From contig OZ257155.1 of the NCBI GenBank assembly GCA_965279355.1, positions 186,001-250,000 on the forward strand: 64,000 bases of DNA. The letters run 5' to 3'. Shown here piece by piece: positions 53,445 through 62,234 of the stretch. The notes under the pieces were generated by a model. That model was not told where the DNA came from. It did not search any database and saw only the letters and a program-made list of their open reading frames with translations. The translations under genes were made by a program, and so were the position numbers. Within the stretch, counting starts at the first letter, position 1. Every line of letters starts with the position of its first letter. This DNA is from G965279355 sp965279355. GTDB taxonomy: Bacteria > Pseudomonadota > Alphaproteobacteria > CACIAM-22H2.

Positions 53445-54359
53445 GTGAGCGACGCCGCGACGCCCGATCCGGTCGAAGAGCACAAGATGCCGCTGATGTC
53501 GCATCTGGTCGAGCTGCGCACGCGGCTGATTTATTCGATCGCGGCGTTTTTCGTGTGCTTTATCGCGTCCTACTATTTCGCGCAGCCGATCTTCGATTTT
53601 CTCGTGCAGCCGCTGAAAGCGCTGGATCAGGCCGGCCATGAGCGGCGTCTGATCTATACGGCGCCGACCGAGGCCTTTTTCACCTATGTGAAGGTTGCAT
53701 TCTTTACGGCGGCCTTCGTCGCGTTTCCCGTGATCGCGACGCAGGTCTGGCTGTTCGTCGCGCCCGGCCTCTATCGGCATGAGAAATCGGCGTTCCTGCC
53801 GTTCCTCGTAGCAACTCCAGCCATGTTTCTGCTGGGAGCAGGGCTGCTTTACTATTTCATCCTGCCGTTCGCATTGAAATTCTTCACCAGCTTCGAAGTG
53901 CCGGCCGGAGAAGCGTCGATGTCGATCCAGCTTGAAGCGAAGATGAGCGAATATCTGTCGCTCGTGATGTCGCTGATCATGGCGTTCGGGATCAGCTTCG
54001 AGCTGCCGGTGCTGCTCACGCTTCTGGTAAAAGTCCGCATTCTCTCGACCCAGTCGCTCAGGTCGGCGCGCCGTTACGCGATCGTCGGCATGGTCGCATT
54101 TGCCGGCATCGTCACGCCACCTGACGTGTTCAGCCAGCTCAGTCTCGCCATACCTATGTATATGCTCTATGAGATCACCATCCTGATCTCACAGATGATT
54201 GAGAAACAGCGGGCCCAACGCGAGGCTGCTGAAGAGGCCGCGGAACTGGCTGCCGAGAAAGCCGACACCGCGGCGCGTCCGGCGACCGCCGCCGCGCCCG
54301 CTGCAGCCGCCGCGACTTCTCCTTCGCCCGACGAGACCGATTTCAACTCCGCTCGTTAG
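53445..54359 (+). CDS. tatC: twin-arginine translocase subunit TatC
   Basis: A 304-residue six-helix membrane protein with the signal-binding N-terminus MPLMSHLVELRTRLI and the family block FVAPGLYRHEKS. The start is GTG at 53445, 3 bases after tatB. The C-terminal tail beyond about residue 260 is an Ala-rich charged extension. It is the core receptor of the Tat exporter. Confidence 0.95.
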   Translation: MSDAATPDPVEEHKMPLMSHLVELRTRLIYSIAAFFVCFIASYYFAQPIFDFLVQPLKALDQAGHERRLIYTAPTEAFFTYVKVAFFTAAFVAFPVIATQVWLFVAPGLYRHEKSAFLPFLVATPAMFLLGAGLLYYFILPFALKFFTSFEVPAGEASMSIQLEAKMSEYLSLVMSLIMAFGISFELPVLLTLLVKVRILSTQSLRSARRYAIVGMVAFAGIVTPPDVFSQLSLAIPMYMLYEITILISQMIEKQRAQREAAEEAAELAAEKADTAARPATAAAPAAAAATSPSPDETDFNSAR

Positions 54360-54400
54360 TCGCCTTATCACCCACTGCGTCATTTGACGCCGCAAGGGTA

Positions 54401-55012
54401 ATGGCGGATTTCGAAATAGCCGCTATAAATAATGCTGTTATTGGCAAAGACGGCGGCGGCGTATTGCGCCGGTTGAGTGGGGTATGGGACGTGTCCCGAG
54501 CAGATCGCACTATTTTGCAGACGTATCACGGCGCACGGCTTTCCTCGGTGACCGATCCGCTGGATCTCAAAATTCACCTGCCCACATTGGTGGCGGCCTT
54601 GGCGAGCGGCATCGCCCTTCATGCCAATCGCGAATACGCCCGGTCGCTGAAGGTCAGTATCGCCGAGTGGCGGATCATCGCCCTGCTTGGGCGTTACGCG
54701 CCAATTTCCTATAACGACGTGGCGTCGCGGATCCGGATGGATCGCGCCGGAATCAGCCGGACAATGGCGCTGCTCTCGCGCCGCGGATTCATTGTCCGTT
54801 TGCCCGACCATGACGACCGTCGGCAGTCCATTATTGCTCTCACCGCGAAGGGCGCGAAGATGCACGACCGGATCGCGCCGCTGGCCCGGAAGCGGGGCAG
54901 GAGGTTGGAGGCTGCTCTGACTGCGAACGAGATTAAGGCGCTGCGGCGAATCCTTGGCAAGCTTCAGAGCGAAGTGGATGCGATGGTCGCTGAGACAGCT
55001 GACGCGGAGTAA
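54401..55012 (+). CDS. MarR-family transcriptional regulator
   Basis: A 203-residue reading with a MarR winged helix (SIAEWRIIALLGRYAPISYN and IRMDRAGISRTMALLSRRGF). It is longer than usual MarR proteins because of about 45 N-terminal residues. A GTG at 54491 with GGGG upstream would give 173 residues and a more typical length, so the start is uncertain. It stands alone, in the gap between tatC and the signalling genes. The ligand is unknown. Confidence 0.75.
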   Translation: MADFEIAAINNAVIGKDGGGVLRRLSGVWDVSRADRTILQTYHGARLSSVTDPLDLKIHLPTLVAALASGIALHANREYARSLKVSIAEWRIIALLGRYAPISYNDVASRIRMDRAGISRTMALLSRRGFIVRLPDHDDRRQSIIALTAKGAKMHDRIAPLARKRGRRLEAALTANEIKALRRILGKLQSEVDAMVAETADAE

Positions 55013-55021
55013 CTGCGGATG

Positions 55022-55264
55022 TCAGTCTTCGCGGCTGGCCGGTGAGGTTCGGTTCGGAGCTCTTGTCTTCGCGAGCTGACGGGCAAGTGCTTCGTATTGT
55101 CGTGCGAGCTGCAGAAACTCCTGGCGCGCTTCTTCGGAAATTGCGGTTTTCGCCATTGCCCGCAGCCGCTCTGCTTCGCTGCGATAGATCTCCGCCTGCG
55201 TCTCAGCCAACAAGTAGCCCCGGCTCGTAACAAAAGTAACAAATTGTGTTCGATAACGAACCAA
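55022..55264 (-). CDS. small helical protein of unknown function
   Basis: An 80-residue reading with a helix made of the repeating pattern AEIYRSEAERLRAMAKTAIS and EFLQLARQYEALARQLA, a kind of small helical protein common in Rhizobiales. The start is uncertain: TTG at 55264 gives the full length, while a TTG at 55213 or 55210 would give a more plausible start. It is convergent with the MarR gene. Confidence 0.45.
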   Translation of the reverse strand: MVRYRTQFVTFVTSRGYLLAETQAEIYRSEAERLRAMAKTAISEEARQEFLQLARQYEALARQLAKTRAPNRTSPASRED

Positions 55265-55711
55265 GGGCTATAATGGAAATAGGGTAGCGAGACAACCGGC
55301 ATCGACGTCGCCATAGAGATTTTGCGCCAATTCCCACACTCCGTTCGGTCATAGGTGTTTCCCCCTGGCGCCTTTCGGGGTTTTTACTGATAGGCCGGGT
55401 GAGCCGTTTGGGGTCAAGTACTTAGGCTGCGGTGCCAGAGCCTGCGGCCGATCCTGTGGGGTCGTTTCCTGAATCACTCTTGGGGGGAGTGTCATGGAAA
55501 CTGGAGTGCTCATGATGCAGCGGAGAGCCATCGGGCGGATGCGTGCGGATCTTTCCGTCACGCCTGCCATCGTGGTCGTGAATCTATTTTTCAAAGCAGG
55601 CTCCAATAGTACCGCGTCTGCAAGCTTCTTTGCGGGATGGTCGGGTGATAAAACTCGCCTCGGCTGTCCGAGATACTTCTATCCGCAATTTCTCTGCGAG
55701 CGGAGTTAGTC
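55265..55711. other. gap ahead of the giant kinase gene
   Basis: About 450 bases with no well-supported gene. A CCCC-11-base loop-GGGG hairpin followed by TTTTT at about 55364-55385 looks like a plus-strand terminator or attenuator. The part 55494-55709 holds a small frame described separately. No convincing promoter was picked. Confidence 0.35.
55494..55709 (+). CDS. possible small leader reading frame ahead of the giant kinase
   Basis: A 71-codon frame with a strong GGGGGGAG site before its ATG. It ends 2 bases before the ATG of the giant kinase gene, an arrangement that could couple translation. The sequence (METGVLMMQRRAIGRMRADL...) resembles no known protein, so it may be chance. Confidence 0.2.
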   Translation: METGVLMMQRRAIGRMRADLSVTPAIVVVNLFFKAGSNSTASASFFAGWSGDKTRLGCPRYFYPQFLCERS

Positions 55712-58700
55712 ATGCCGAATGCCAGCGATGCAGCAACGCATCTCGAAGTCCGCGATACGAGCGGCGCGCCACCGACATACTCCGAACACGCAAACGGCTC
55801 GAACGGCACCAAGAGTTCGAACGGCGGCAATGGCAACGGTCATGGGTCCGTTCAGGAAGATTTCAATCTTCAGGTCCTGCTTCAGGCGATGGACGCCATG
55901 CGCGTCGGCGACTTCTCCGTCCGCCTGCCACGCGATTATGTCGGTTTGCCGGGTAAGGTCGCAGATGCCTTCAACGAGATCGTCGCGGCCAATGAGCGGA
56001 TGGCGCAACAGCTGGCCCTCGTCGGTCAGGTGGTCGGCCGTGAAGGCGAGACACGCAAGCGCGTCCGCTTCGGTCTGTCGCATGGCGCCTGGGGCGATAT
56101 GGAAGGATCGGTCAACACGCTGATCGACGATCTTCTGTGGCCGACGACTGCCGTTACGCGCGCGATTGCCGCCGTGGCCCGCGGCGATCTGCTGGAAACT
56201 GTTGAGCTTGAAGTTGACGGGCGCCCGCTGAAGGGAGAGTTCTTCCGCCTGGCGACCATCGTCAACACGATGATTCAGCAGCTCAACGTCTTCACCTCCG
56301 AGGTGACGCGCGTTGCGCGCGAAGTCGGCACAGATGGCAAGCTCGGCGGTCAGGCGCAGGTCCGCGAAGTGACGGGCGTGTGGAAAGACCTCACCGAATC
56401 CGTCAACTCGATGGCCAACAACCTGACGGCGCAGGTTCGTAATATCGCCGAAGTGACGATCGCGGTCGCCAGCGGCGACTTGTCGAAGAAGATCACCGTC
56501 GACGTGCGCGGTGAAATTCTGCAGCTCAAGGAAGCCATTAACACGATGGTGGATCAGCTGCGATCCTTCGCCTCGGAGGTGACGCGCGTTGCGCGCGAAG
56601 TCGGTACCGAAGGAAAGCTTGGCGGTCAGGCCATCGTGCCGGGCGTCGCGGGTACCTGGAAGGATCTGACCGACTCCGTCAACGCGATGTGCGGCAATCT
56701 GACAGACCAGGTGCGTAACATCGCGCAGGTGACCACGGCTGTGGCGCGCGGCGACTTGTCGCGCAAGATCACTGTTGATGTGCGCGGTGAAATTCTGGAA
56801 CTGAAAGACACCATTAATACGATGGTGGATCAGCTCAACGCCTTCGCCTCGGAAGTGACGCGCGTGGCGCGCGAGGTCGGCACCGAGGGCCAGCTCGGCG
56901 GCCAGGCGCAGGTGCCGGGTGTCGCGGGAACCTGGAAGGATCTGACCGACTCCGTGAACTCGATGGCCGGTAACCTCACGGCCCAGGTGCGAAACATCGC
57001 CGAAGTGTCGACCGCCATTGCGCGCGGCGACTTGTCGAAGAAGATCACCGTGACGGTGTCGGGCGAAATTCTGCAGCTGAAGGAAACCATCAACACGATG
57101 GTGGATCAGCTGAACGCCTTCGCCGGCGAAGTGACGCGCGTTGCGCGCGAAGTCGGTACCGAAGGCCGCCTTGGTGGTCAGGCCAACGTGCTTGGTGTTG
57201 CCGGTACCTGGAAGGACTTGACGGAATCCGTGAACTCGATGGCATCGAACCTGACGGGTCAGGTGCGAAACATCGCCGAAGTGGCGACCGCCGTCGCGCA
57301 GGGCGACTTGTCGAAGAAGATCACCGTGAACGTGTCGGGTGAAATCCTTCAGCTGAAGGAAACCATGAACACCATGGTCGATCAGCTGAACGCGTTCGCC
57401 GGTGAAGTGACGCGCGTTGCGCGCGAAGTCGGTACCGAAGGCCGCCTCGGCGGTCAGGCGCAGGTGAAGGGTGTCGCCGGTACCTGGAAGGATCTGACGG
57501 ACTCCGTGAACTCGATGGCGTCGAACCTGACGGGTCAGGTGCGAAACATCGCCGAAGTGGCGACCGCCGTTGCGCAGGGCGACTTGTCGAAGAAGATCAC
57601 CGTGAACGTGTCGGGTGAAATCCTTCAGCTGAAGGAAACCATGAACACCATGGTCGATCAGCTGAACGCCTTTGCCGGTGAAGTGACGCGCGTTGCGCGC
57701 GAAGTCGGCACCGAAGGCCGTCTCGGCGGTCAGGCGCAGGTGCCCGGTGTTGCCGGTACCTGGAAGGATTTGACTGATTCCGTGAACTCGATGGCCGGTA
57801 ACCTGACCGGCCAGGTGCGAAACATCGCCGAAGTGGCGACCGCCATCGCGAACGGCGACTTGTCGCGCAAGATCACCGTCGACGTGCGCGGCGAAATCCT
57901 TCAGCTGAAGGAAACGCTGAACACCATGGTCGATCAGCTCAACCGCTTCGCCGGTGAGGTGACGCGCGTTGCGCGCGAAGTCGGTACCGAAGGACGACTG
58001 GGCGGTCAGGCGAACGTGCCGGGTGTCGCGGGCACCTGGAAAGACTTGACCGATAACGTGAACTTCATGGCCTCGAACCTCACGGCGCAGGTTCGAAACA
58101 TCGCCGAAGTGACCACGGCCGTGGCGCGCGGCGACTTGTCGCGCAAGATCACCGTGGACGTGAAGGGCGAAATTCTCGAACTGAAGAACACCATCAACAC
58201 GATGGTGGATCAGCTGAACGCCTTCGCCGGTGAAGTGACGCGCGTTGCGCGCGAAGTCGGTACGGAAGGTCGACTGGGTGGCCAGGCGCTGGTGCCGGGT
58301 GTCGCCGGTACCTGGAAGGATCTCACCGATAACGTGAACTTCATGGCCTCGAACCTGACGGGTCAGGTGCGAAACATCGCTGAAGTGGCGACCGCTATCG
58401 CGTCGGGCGACTTGTCCAAAAAGATCACCGTCGACGTGCGTGGTGAAATTCTGCAGCTGAAGGAGACCATGAACACCATGGTCGAGCAGCTGCGATCCTT
58501 TGCCGCGGAAGTGACGCGCGTTGCGCGCGAAGTCGGTACCGAAGGCCGCCTCGGCGGTCAGGCCGTCGTGCCGGGTGTCGGCGGTACCTGGAAGGATCTC
58601 ACCGATAACGTGAACCTGCTGGCCGCCAACCTGACCACACAGGTTCGAAACATCGCCGAGGTGACCACGGCCGTGGCGCGCGGCGACTTGTCGCGCAAGA

Positions 58701-61700
58701 TCACCGTCGACGTGAAGGGCGAAATTCTCGAACTGAAGAACACCATCAACACGATGGTGGACCAGCTTAACGGCTTCGCCTCGGAAGTGACGCGCGTTGC
58801 GCGCGAAGTCGGCACCGAAGGCAAGCTCGGCGGTCAGGCGCAGGTGCCCGGCGTCGCCGGTACCTGGAAGGATCTGACCGACACCGTGAACGTCATGGCC
58901 GCCAACCTGACGGAACAGGTGCGCGGCATCGTGAAGGTGGTGACCGCGGTCGCCATGGGCGACCTGAACCAGAGCCTCACCGTGAAATCGAAGGGTGAGG
59001 TCGCCGCACTCGCCGAAACCATCAACAACATGACCTACACGCTGGCGACCTTCGCCGATCAGGTGACGACCGTTGCCCGCGAAGTCGGCGTCGAAGGCCG
59101 TCTCGGCGGCCAGGCGAACGTGCCGGGCGCCGCCGGCACCTGGAAGGATCTCACCGGTAACGTGAACCTGCTGGCCGCGAACCTGACGACCCAGGTCCGC
59201 GCCATCGCCGAAGTGGCGACCGCCGTCACCAAGGGTGACTTGACGCGATCCATTCAGGTTGAAGCCCGCGGCGAAGTCGCGGAGCTGAAAGACAACCTGA
59301 ACACGATGATCGATAACCTCCGTCTTACGACGGACCGCAACACGGAACAGGATTGGCTCAAGACCAACCTCGCCCGCGTGACGAACATGTTGCAGGGGCA
59401 GCGCGATCTGAGCACCGTCGGCAAGATGCTGCTCTCCGAGCTGGCGCCGCTGGTCAACGCGCAGAACGGCGTCATCTACCTGATGGATGCCGAACGCGGT
59501 CCCAGCCTGCGCCTCCTGTTCGCCTATGCCCATCAGGGCATGGACGGGCACCTCGAGCGGCTTGAACTCGGGCAGGGTCTGGTCGGGCAGTGCGCCCTCG
59601 ACGCCCGCCGCCTGCTGATCACCGACATGCCGGTGGATGTGATGCCGATCGGCTCCGGTCTGTTCACGGCGATCCCGAAGAATGTGATCGTGCTGCCGGT
59701 GTTGTTCGAAGGCCACGTCAAGGCGGTCATCGAGCTGGCCTCGGTCGGGGAGTTCACGGAACTGCAGGTTTCGCTGCTCGAACAGCTGATGGCCGGTATC
59801 GGTATCGTGCTGAACTCCATCGAAGCGACGATGCAGACCGAAGGTCTGCTCAAGCAGTCGCAGCAGCTCGCCACCGAACTGCAGACCCGCCAGCGCGAAC
59901 TGCAGCAGACCAACGAGCAGCTGGAACAGAAAGCGCAGCAGCTCGCCGAACGTAACGTCGAAGTCGAACGCAAGAACGAGGAAATCGAACAGGCCCGCGG
60001 CGCCCTCGAAGAAAAGGCGAAGGAGCTGGCGGCGACCTCGAAGTACAAGTCCGAGTTCCTTGCGAACATGTCGCACGAGCTGCGGACGCCGCTCAACTCG
60101 ATCCTGGTGCTCGGCCAGCAGCTCGCCGACAACCCGGATGCCAACCTCACGGCCAAGCAGGTCGAGTTCGCGCGCACTATCCACGGCGCCGGTACCGACC
60201 TTCTCAACCTCATCTCGGACATTCTCGATCTGTCCAAGATCGAATCCGGCACGGTGTCGGTCGAGGCCGAGGAAATCTTCTTCAACAACCTGCAGGAAGT
60301 GGTCGTCGGGCCGTTCCGCCACGAGGCTGATCGCAAGCATCTCGGTTTCGAGGCAAATCTCGACCCGACACTCGGCCGCAGCATGACGACGGACTCCAAG
60401 CGGTTGCGGCAGATCCTCAAGAATCTGCTGTCGAACGCCTTCAAGTTCACGGAGCAGGGCGGGATCAAGCTGTCCATTTCGGCGGTGCCCGGCGGCTGGT
60501 CGTCCGATCATCCGATCCTGGCCAACTCGCCGGTGGTCGTGGCCTTCGAGGTCACGGATACCGGTATCGGTATCTCGGCCGAGAAGCAGAAGATCATCTT
60601 CGAGGCCTTCCAGCAGGCTGACGCAAGTACAAGCCGCCGCTATGGCGGTACCGGCCTCGGTCTCGCCATCAGCCGCGAACTGGCCAACCTCCTGGGCGGC
60701 GAAATCCAGCTCCGCAGCTCGCCCGGCGTCGGCAGCACGTTCACCCTCTACCTGCCGCTGCGTTACGTCGGACCGGTCACGGCACGCGTTGCGGCGCAGC
60801 CGGGCACACATGCCGCCGCCGCGCCGGCGCCGGCAATCGTGCGCATGCCGGAACTGCCGGTGGAAACAGTGCCGGACGATCGCGAGTTCATCGAGGAAGG
60901 TGACTCAGCCCTTCTGATTGTGGAGGACGATCCGCACTATGCCCGCATCATGGCCGATCTCGCCCGCGATGCAGGCTGGAAGGTGCTGGTCGCCCACCGT
61001 GGTGCCGATGCGCTGAGTCTCGCCCGCGAGTATCAGCCCGGTGCCGTATCACTCGACGTGTTCCTGCCCGACATGCTGGGTTGGACCGTGTTGAGCCAGC
61101 TCAAGCAGAACCCGGTCACCCGCCATATCCCGGTCCAGGTCGTCACGATGGATGAGGACCGCCAGCATGCCCTCGCGCGTGGTGCGTTCTCCTTCATCAC
61201 CAAGCCGACCAGCAAGGAGGGGCTGGAGCAGGCGCTGGTCCGCATCAAGGAGTTCACCTCGCCCCGCCGGCGCCGCCTGCTGGTGATCGAGGACAACGCC
61301 GCCGAGCGGTTCAGCATCGGCGAACTGCTGGGTCATGACGATATCGATATCGTGCCGGTGGAAACCGGTGCGGCGGCGCTCGAGGCCCTGCGCAGCGATC
61401 CGTTCGACTGTATCGTTCTCGACCTGCGTCTGCCCGACATGACCGGCTTCGATTTCCTTGAGAAGATCAAGGGTGAGACGGAACTGGCCGACGTGCCGGT
61501 TGTTGTCTTCACCGGCCGCCAGCTTTCGCCGGAGGAAGACGCCCAACTCCATACGATGGCGCGCAGCGTTGTCGTCAAGGGGGTGGAATCGCCGGAGCGC
61601 CTGCTCGACGAGACGGCCCTGTTCCTGCATCGGGTGGTGTCGGAGCTGCCGAACGAGAAGCAGCGCATGCTGGAGAAGCTGCACAGCTCTGACGACGATC

Positions 61701-62074
61701 TGATCGGAAAGTCCGTGCTCCTGGTCGACGACGACGCCCGCAACATCTTCGCGCTCAGCAGCGTGCTGGAGCGTCGCGGCATGAACGTTCTGACGGCGAC
61801 CACGGGCCGCGAGGCGTTGCAGCTTCTCGATACGACGCCCGGAGTGACCATCGTCCTGACTGACATCATGATGCCGGAAATGGACGGCTATCAGACGATC
61901 CAGAAGATCCGCGAGAAACCGCAGTTCCGCCGCCTGCCGATCATCGCGCTCACCGCCAAGGCGATGAAGGGCGACCGCGAAAAGTGCCTGGAAGCCGGCG
62001 CGTCGGACTATCTGGCCAAGCCCGTCAATACCGAGCAGCTCCTGTCGGCGCTGCGCATGTGGCTGCACCGCTGA
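55712..62074 (+). CDS. giant soluble poly-HAMP hybrid histidine kinase with three receivers
   Basis: A 2120-residue cytoplasmic hybrid kinase with no membrane segment. Order: Asn/Gly-rich N-terminus, two diverged HAMP-like units (about 55-195), eleven near-identical 92-residue HAMP repeats (about 197-1208), a GAF domain (about 1220-1380), a Gln/Glu-rich coiled coil, a HisKA domain with phospho-His 1455 (FLANMSHELRTPLNS), a HATPase domain (GGTGLGLAISREL), and three receivers with acceptor Asp at about 1782, 1904 and 2051. No HPt is present. The layout resembles the poly-HAMP group III kinases of fungi (Nik1) and their bacterial relatives. The signal is unknown. GAGCGGAG precedes the ATG. Confidence 0.92.
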   Translation: MPNASDAATHLEVRDTSGAPPTYSEHANGSNGTKSSNGGNGNGHGSVQEDFNLQVLLQAMDAMRVGDFSVRLPRDYVGLPGKVADAFNEIVAANERMAQQLALVGQVVGREGETRKRVRFGLSHGAWGDMEGSVNTLIDDLLWPTTAVTRAIAAVARGDLLETVELEVDGRPLKGEFFRLATIVNTMIQQLNVFTSEVTRVAREVGTDGKLGGQAQVREVTGVWKDLTESVNSMANNLTAQVRNIAEVTIAVASGDLSKKITVDVRGEILQLKEAINTMVDQLRSFASEVTRVAREVGTEGKLGGQAIVPGVAGTWKDLTDSVNAMCGNLTDQVRNIAQVTTAVARGDLSRKITVDVRGEILELKDTINTMVDQLNAFASEVTRVAREVGTEGQLGGQAQVPGVAGTWKDLTDSVNSMAGNLTAQVRNIAEVSTAIARGDLSKKITVTVSGEILQLKETINTMVDQLNAFAGEVTRVAREVGTEGRLGGQANVLGVAGTWKDLTESVNSMASNLTGQVRNIAEVATAVAQGDLSKKITVNVSGEILQLKETMNTMVDQLNAFAGEVTRVAREVGTEGRLGGQAQVKGVAGTWKDLTDSVNSMASNLTGQVRNIAEVATAVAQGDLSKKITVNVSGEILQLKETMNTMVDQLNAFAGEVTRVAREVGTEGRLGGQAQVPGVAGTWKDLTDSVNSMAGNLTGQVRNIAEVATAIANGDLSRKITVDVRGEILQLKETLNTMVDQLNRFAGEVTRVAREVGTEGRLGGQANVPGVAGTWKDLTDNVNFMASNLTAQVRNIAEVTTAVARGDLSRKITVDVKGEILELKNTINTMVDQLNAFAGEVTRVAREVGTEGRLGGQALVPGVAGTWKDLTDNVNFMASNLTGQVRNIAEVATAIASGDLSKKITVDVRGEILQLKETMNTMVEQLRSFAAEVTRVAREVGTEGRLGGQAVVPGVGGTWKDLTDNVNLLAANLTTQVRNIAEVTTAVARGDLSRKITVDVKGEILELKNTINTMVDQLNGFASEVTRVAREVGTEGKLGGQAQVPGVAGTWKDLTDTVNVMAANLTEQVRGIVKVVTAVAMGDLNQSLTVKSKGEVAALAETINNMTYTLATFADQVTTVAREVGVEGRLGGQANVPGAAGTWKDLTGNVNLLAANLTTQVRAIAEVATAVTKGDLTRSIQVEARGEVAELKDNLNTMIDNLRLTTDRNTEQDWLKTNLARVTNMLQGQRDLSTVGKMLLSELAPLVNAQNGVIYLMDAERGPSLRLLFAYAHQGMDGHLERLELGQGLVGQCALDARRLLITDMPVDVMPIGSGLFTAIPKNVIVLPVLFEGHVKAVIELASVGEFTELQVSLLEQLMAGIGIVLNSIEATMQTEGLLKQSQQLATELQTRQRELQQTNEQLEQKAQQLAERNVEVERKNEEIEQARGALEEKAKELAATSKYKSEFLANMSHELRTPLNSILVLGQQLADNPDANLTAKQVEFARTIHGAGTDLLNLISDILDLSKIESGTVSVEAEEIFFNNLQEVVVGPFRHEADRKHLGFEANLDPTLGRSMTTDSKRLRQILKNLLSNAFKFTEQGGIKLSISAVPGGWSSDHPILANSPVVVAFEVTDTGIGISAEKQKIIFEAFQQADASTSRRYGGTGLGLAISRELANLLGGEIQLRSSPGVGSTFTLYLPLRYVGPVTARVAAQPGTHAAAAPAPAIVRMPELPVETVPDDREFIEEGDSALLIVEDDPHYARIMADLARDAGWKVLVAHRGADALSLAREYQPGAVSLDVFLPDMLGWTVLSQLKQNPVTRHIPVQVVTMDEDRQHALARGAFSFITKPTSKEGLEQALVRIKEFTSPRRRRLLVIEDNAAERFSIGELLGHDDIDIVPVETGAAALEALRSDPFDCIVLDLRLPDMTGFDFLEKIKGETELADVPVVVFTGRQLSPEEDAQLHTMARSVVVKGVESPERLLDETALFLHRVVSELPNEKQRMLEKLHSSDDDLIGKSVLLVDDDARNIFALSSVLERRGMNVLTATTGREALQLLDTTPGVTIVLTDIMMPEMDGYQTIQKIREKPQFRRLPIIALTAKAMKGDREKCLEAGASDYLAKPVNTEQLLSALRMWLHR
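56300..59335 (+). repeat. eleven tandem 276-base repeats inside the poly-HAMP kinase gene
   Basis: Eleven in-frame units of exactly 276 bases (92 codons) run without gaps, each beginning at an EVTRVAREVGT-type motif. The units at 57128 and 57404 differ at only 3 of 92 residues. The last two units are the most diverged. Each unit is one HAMP-type segment of the kinase. Confidence 0.95.
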
Positions 62075-62115
62075 GAAATCGAGGCAGTCAGATGTCGATC
62101 ATCATGGTACGGCCA

Positions 62116-62141
62116 ACCCTTCCCCGACGTCGGGGAAGGGT
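62116..62141. repeat. perfect 26-base palindrome between the two kinases
   Basis: ACCCTTCCCCGAC and GTCGGGGAAGGGT join without a loop to give a perfect 26-base palindrome about 40 bases after the giant kinase stop. No T-run follows, so it may be an RNA processing or stabilising hairpin, a weak terminator, or a remnant of a palindromic repeat. Confidence 0.65.
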
Positions 62142-62234
62142 GTTTGACCGGAAAAAACTGCTTCCGGCTCTACGCCGGATCAGCGAGGCTCGCCGTCGTT
62201 GGCAGCTTCTCGCGAAGCAAGGAAGCGACAGCGT

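Noticed and set aside
56300..59335. Regular direct repeats considered as a CRISPR array
   Set aside because: The units are 276 bases, contiguous and translated in frame; there are no unique spacers.
55706..60811. Open frame of 1701 codons on the minus strand across the poly-HAMP gene
   Set aside because: It is antisense to a well-supported kinase. It stays open because of the repeated high-GC codons, and its repeats are only the mirror of the HAMP units.
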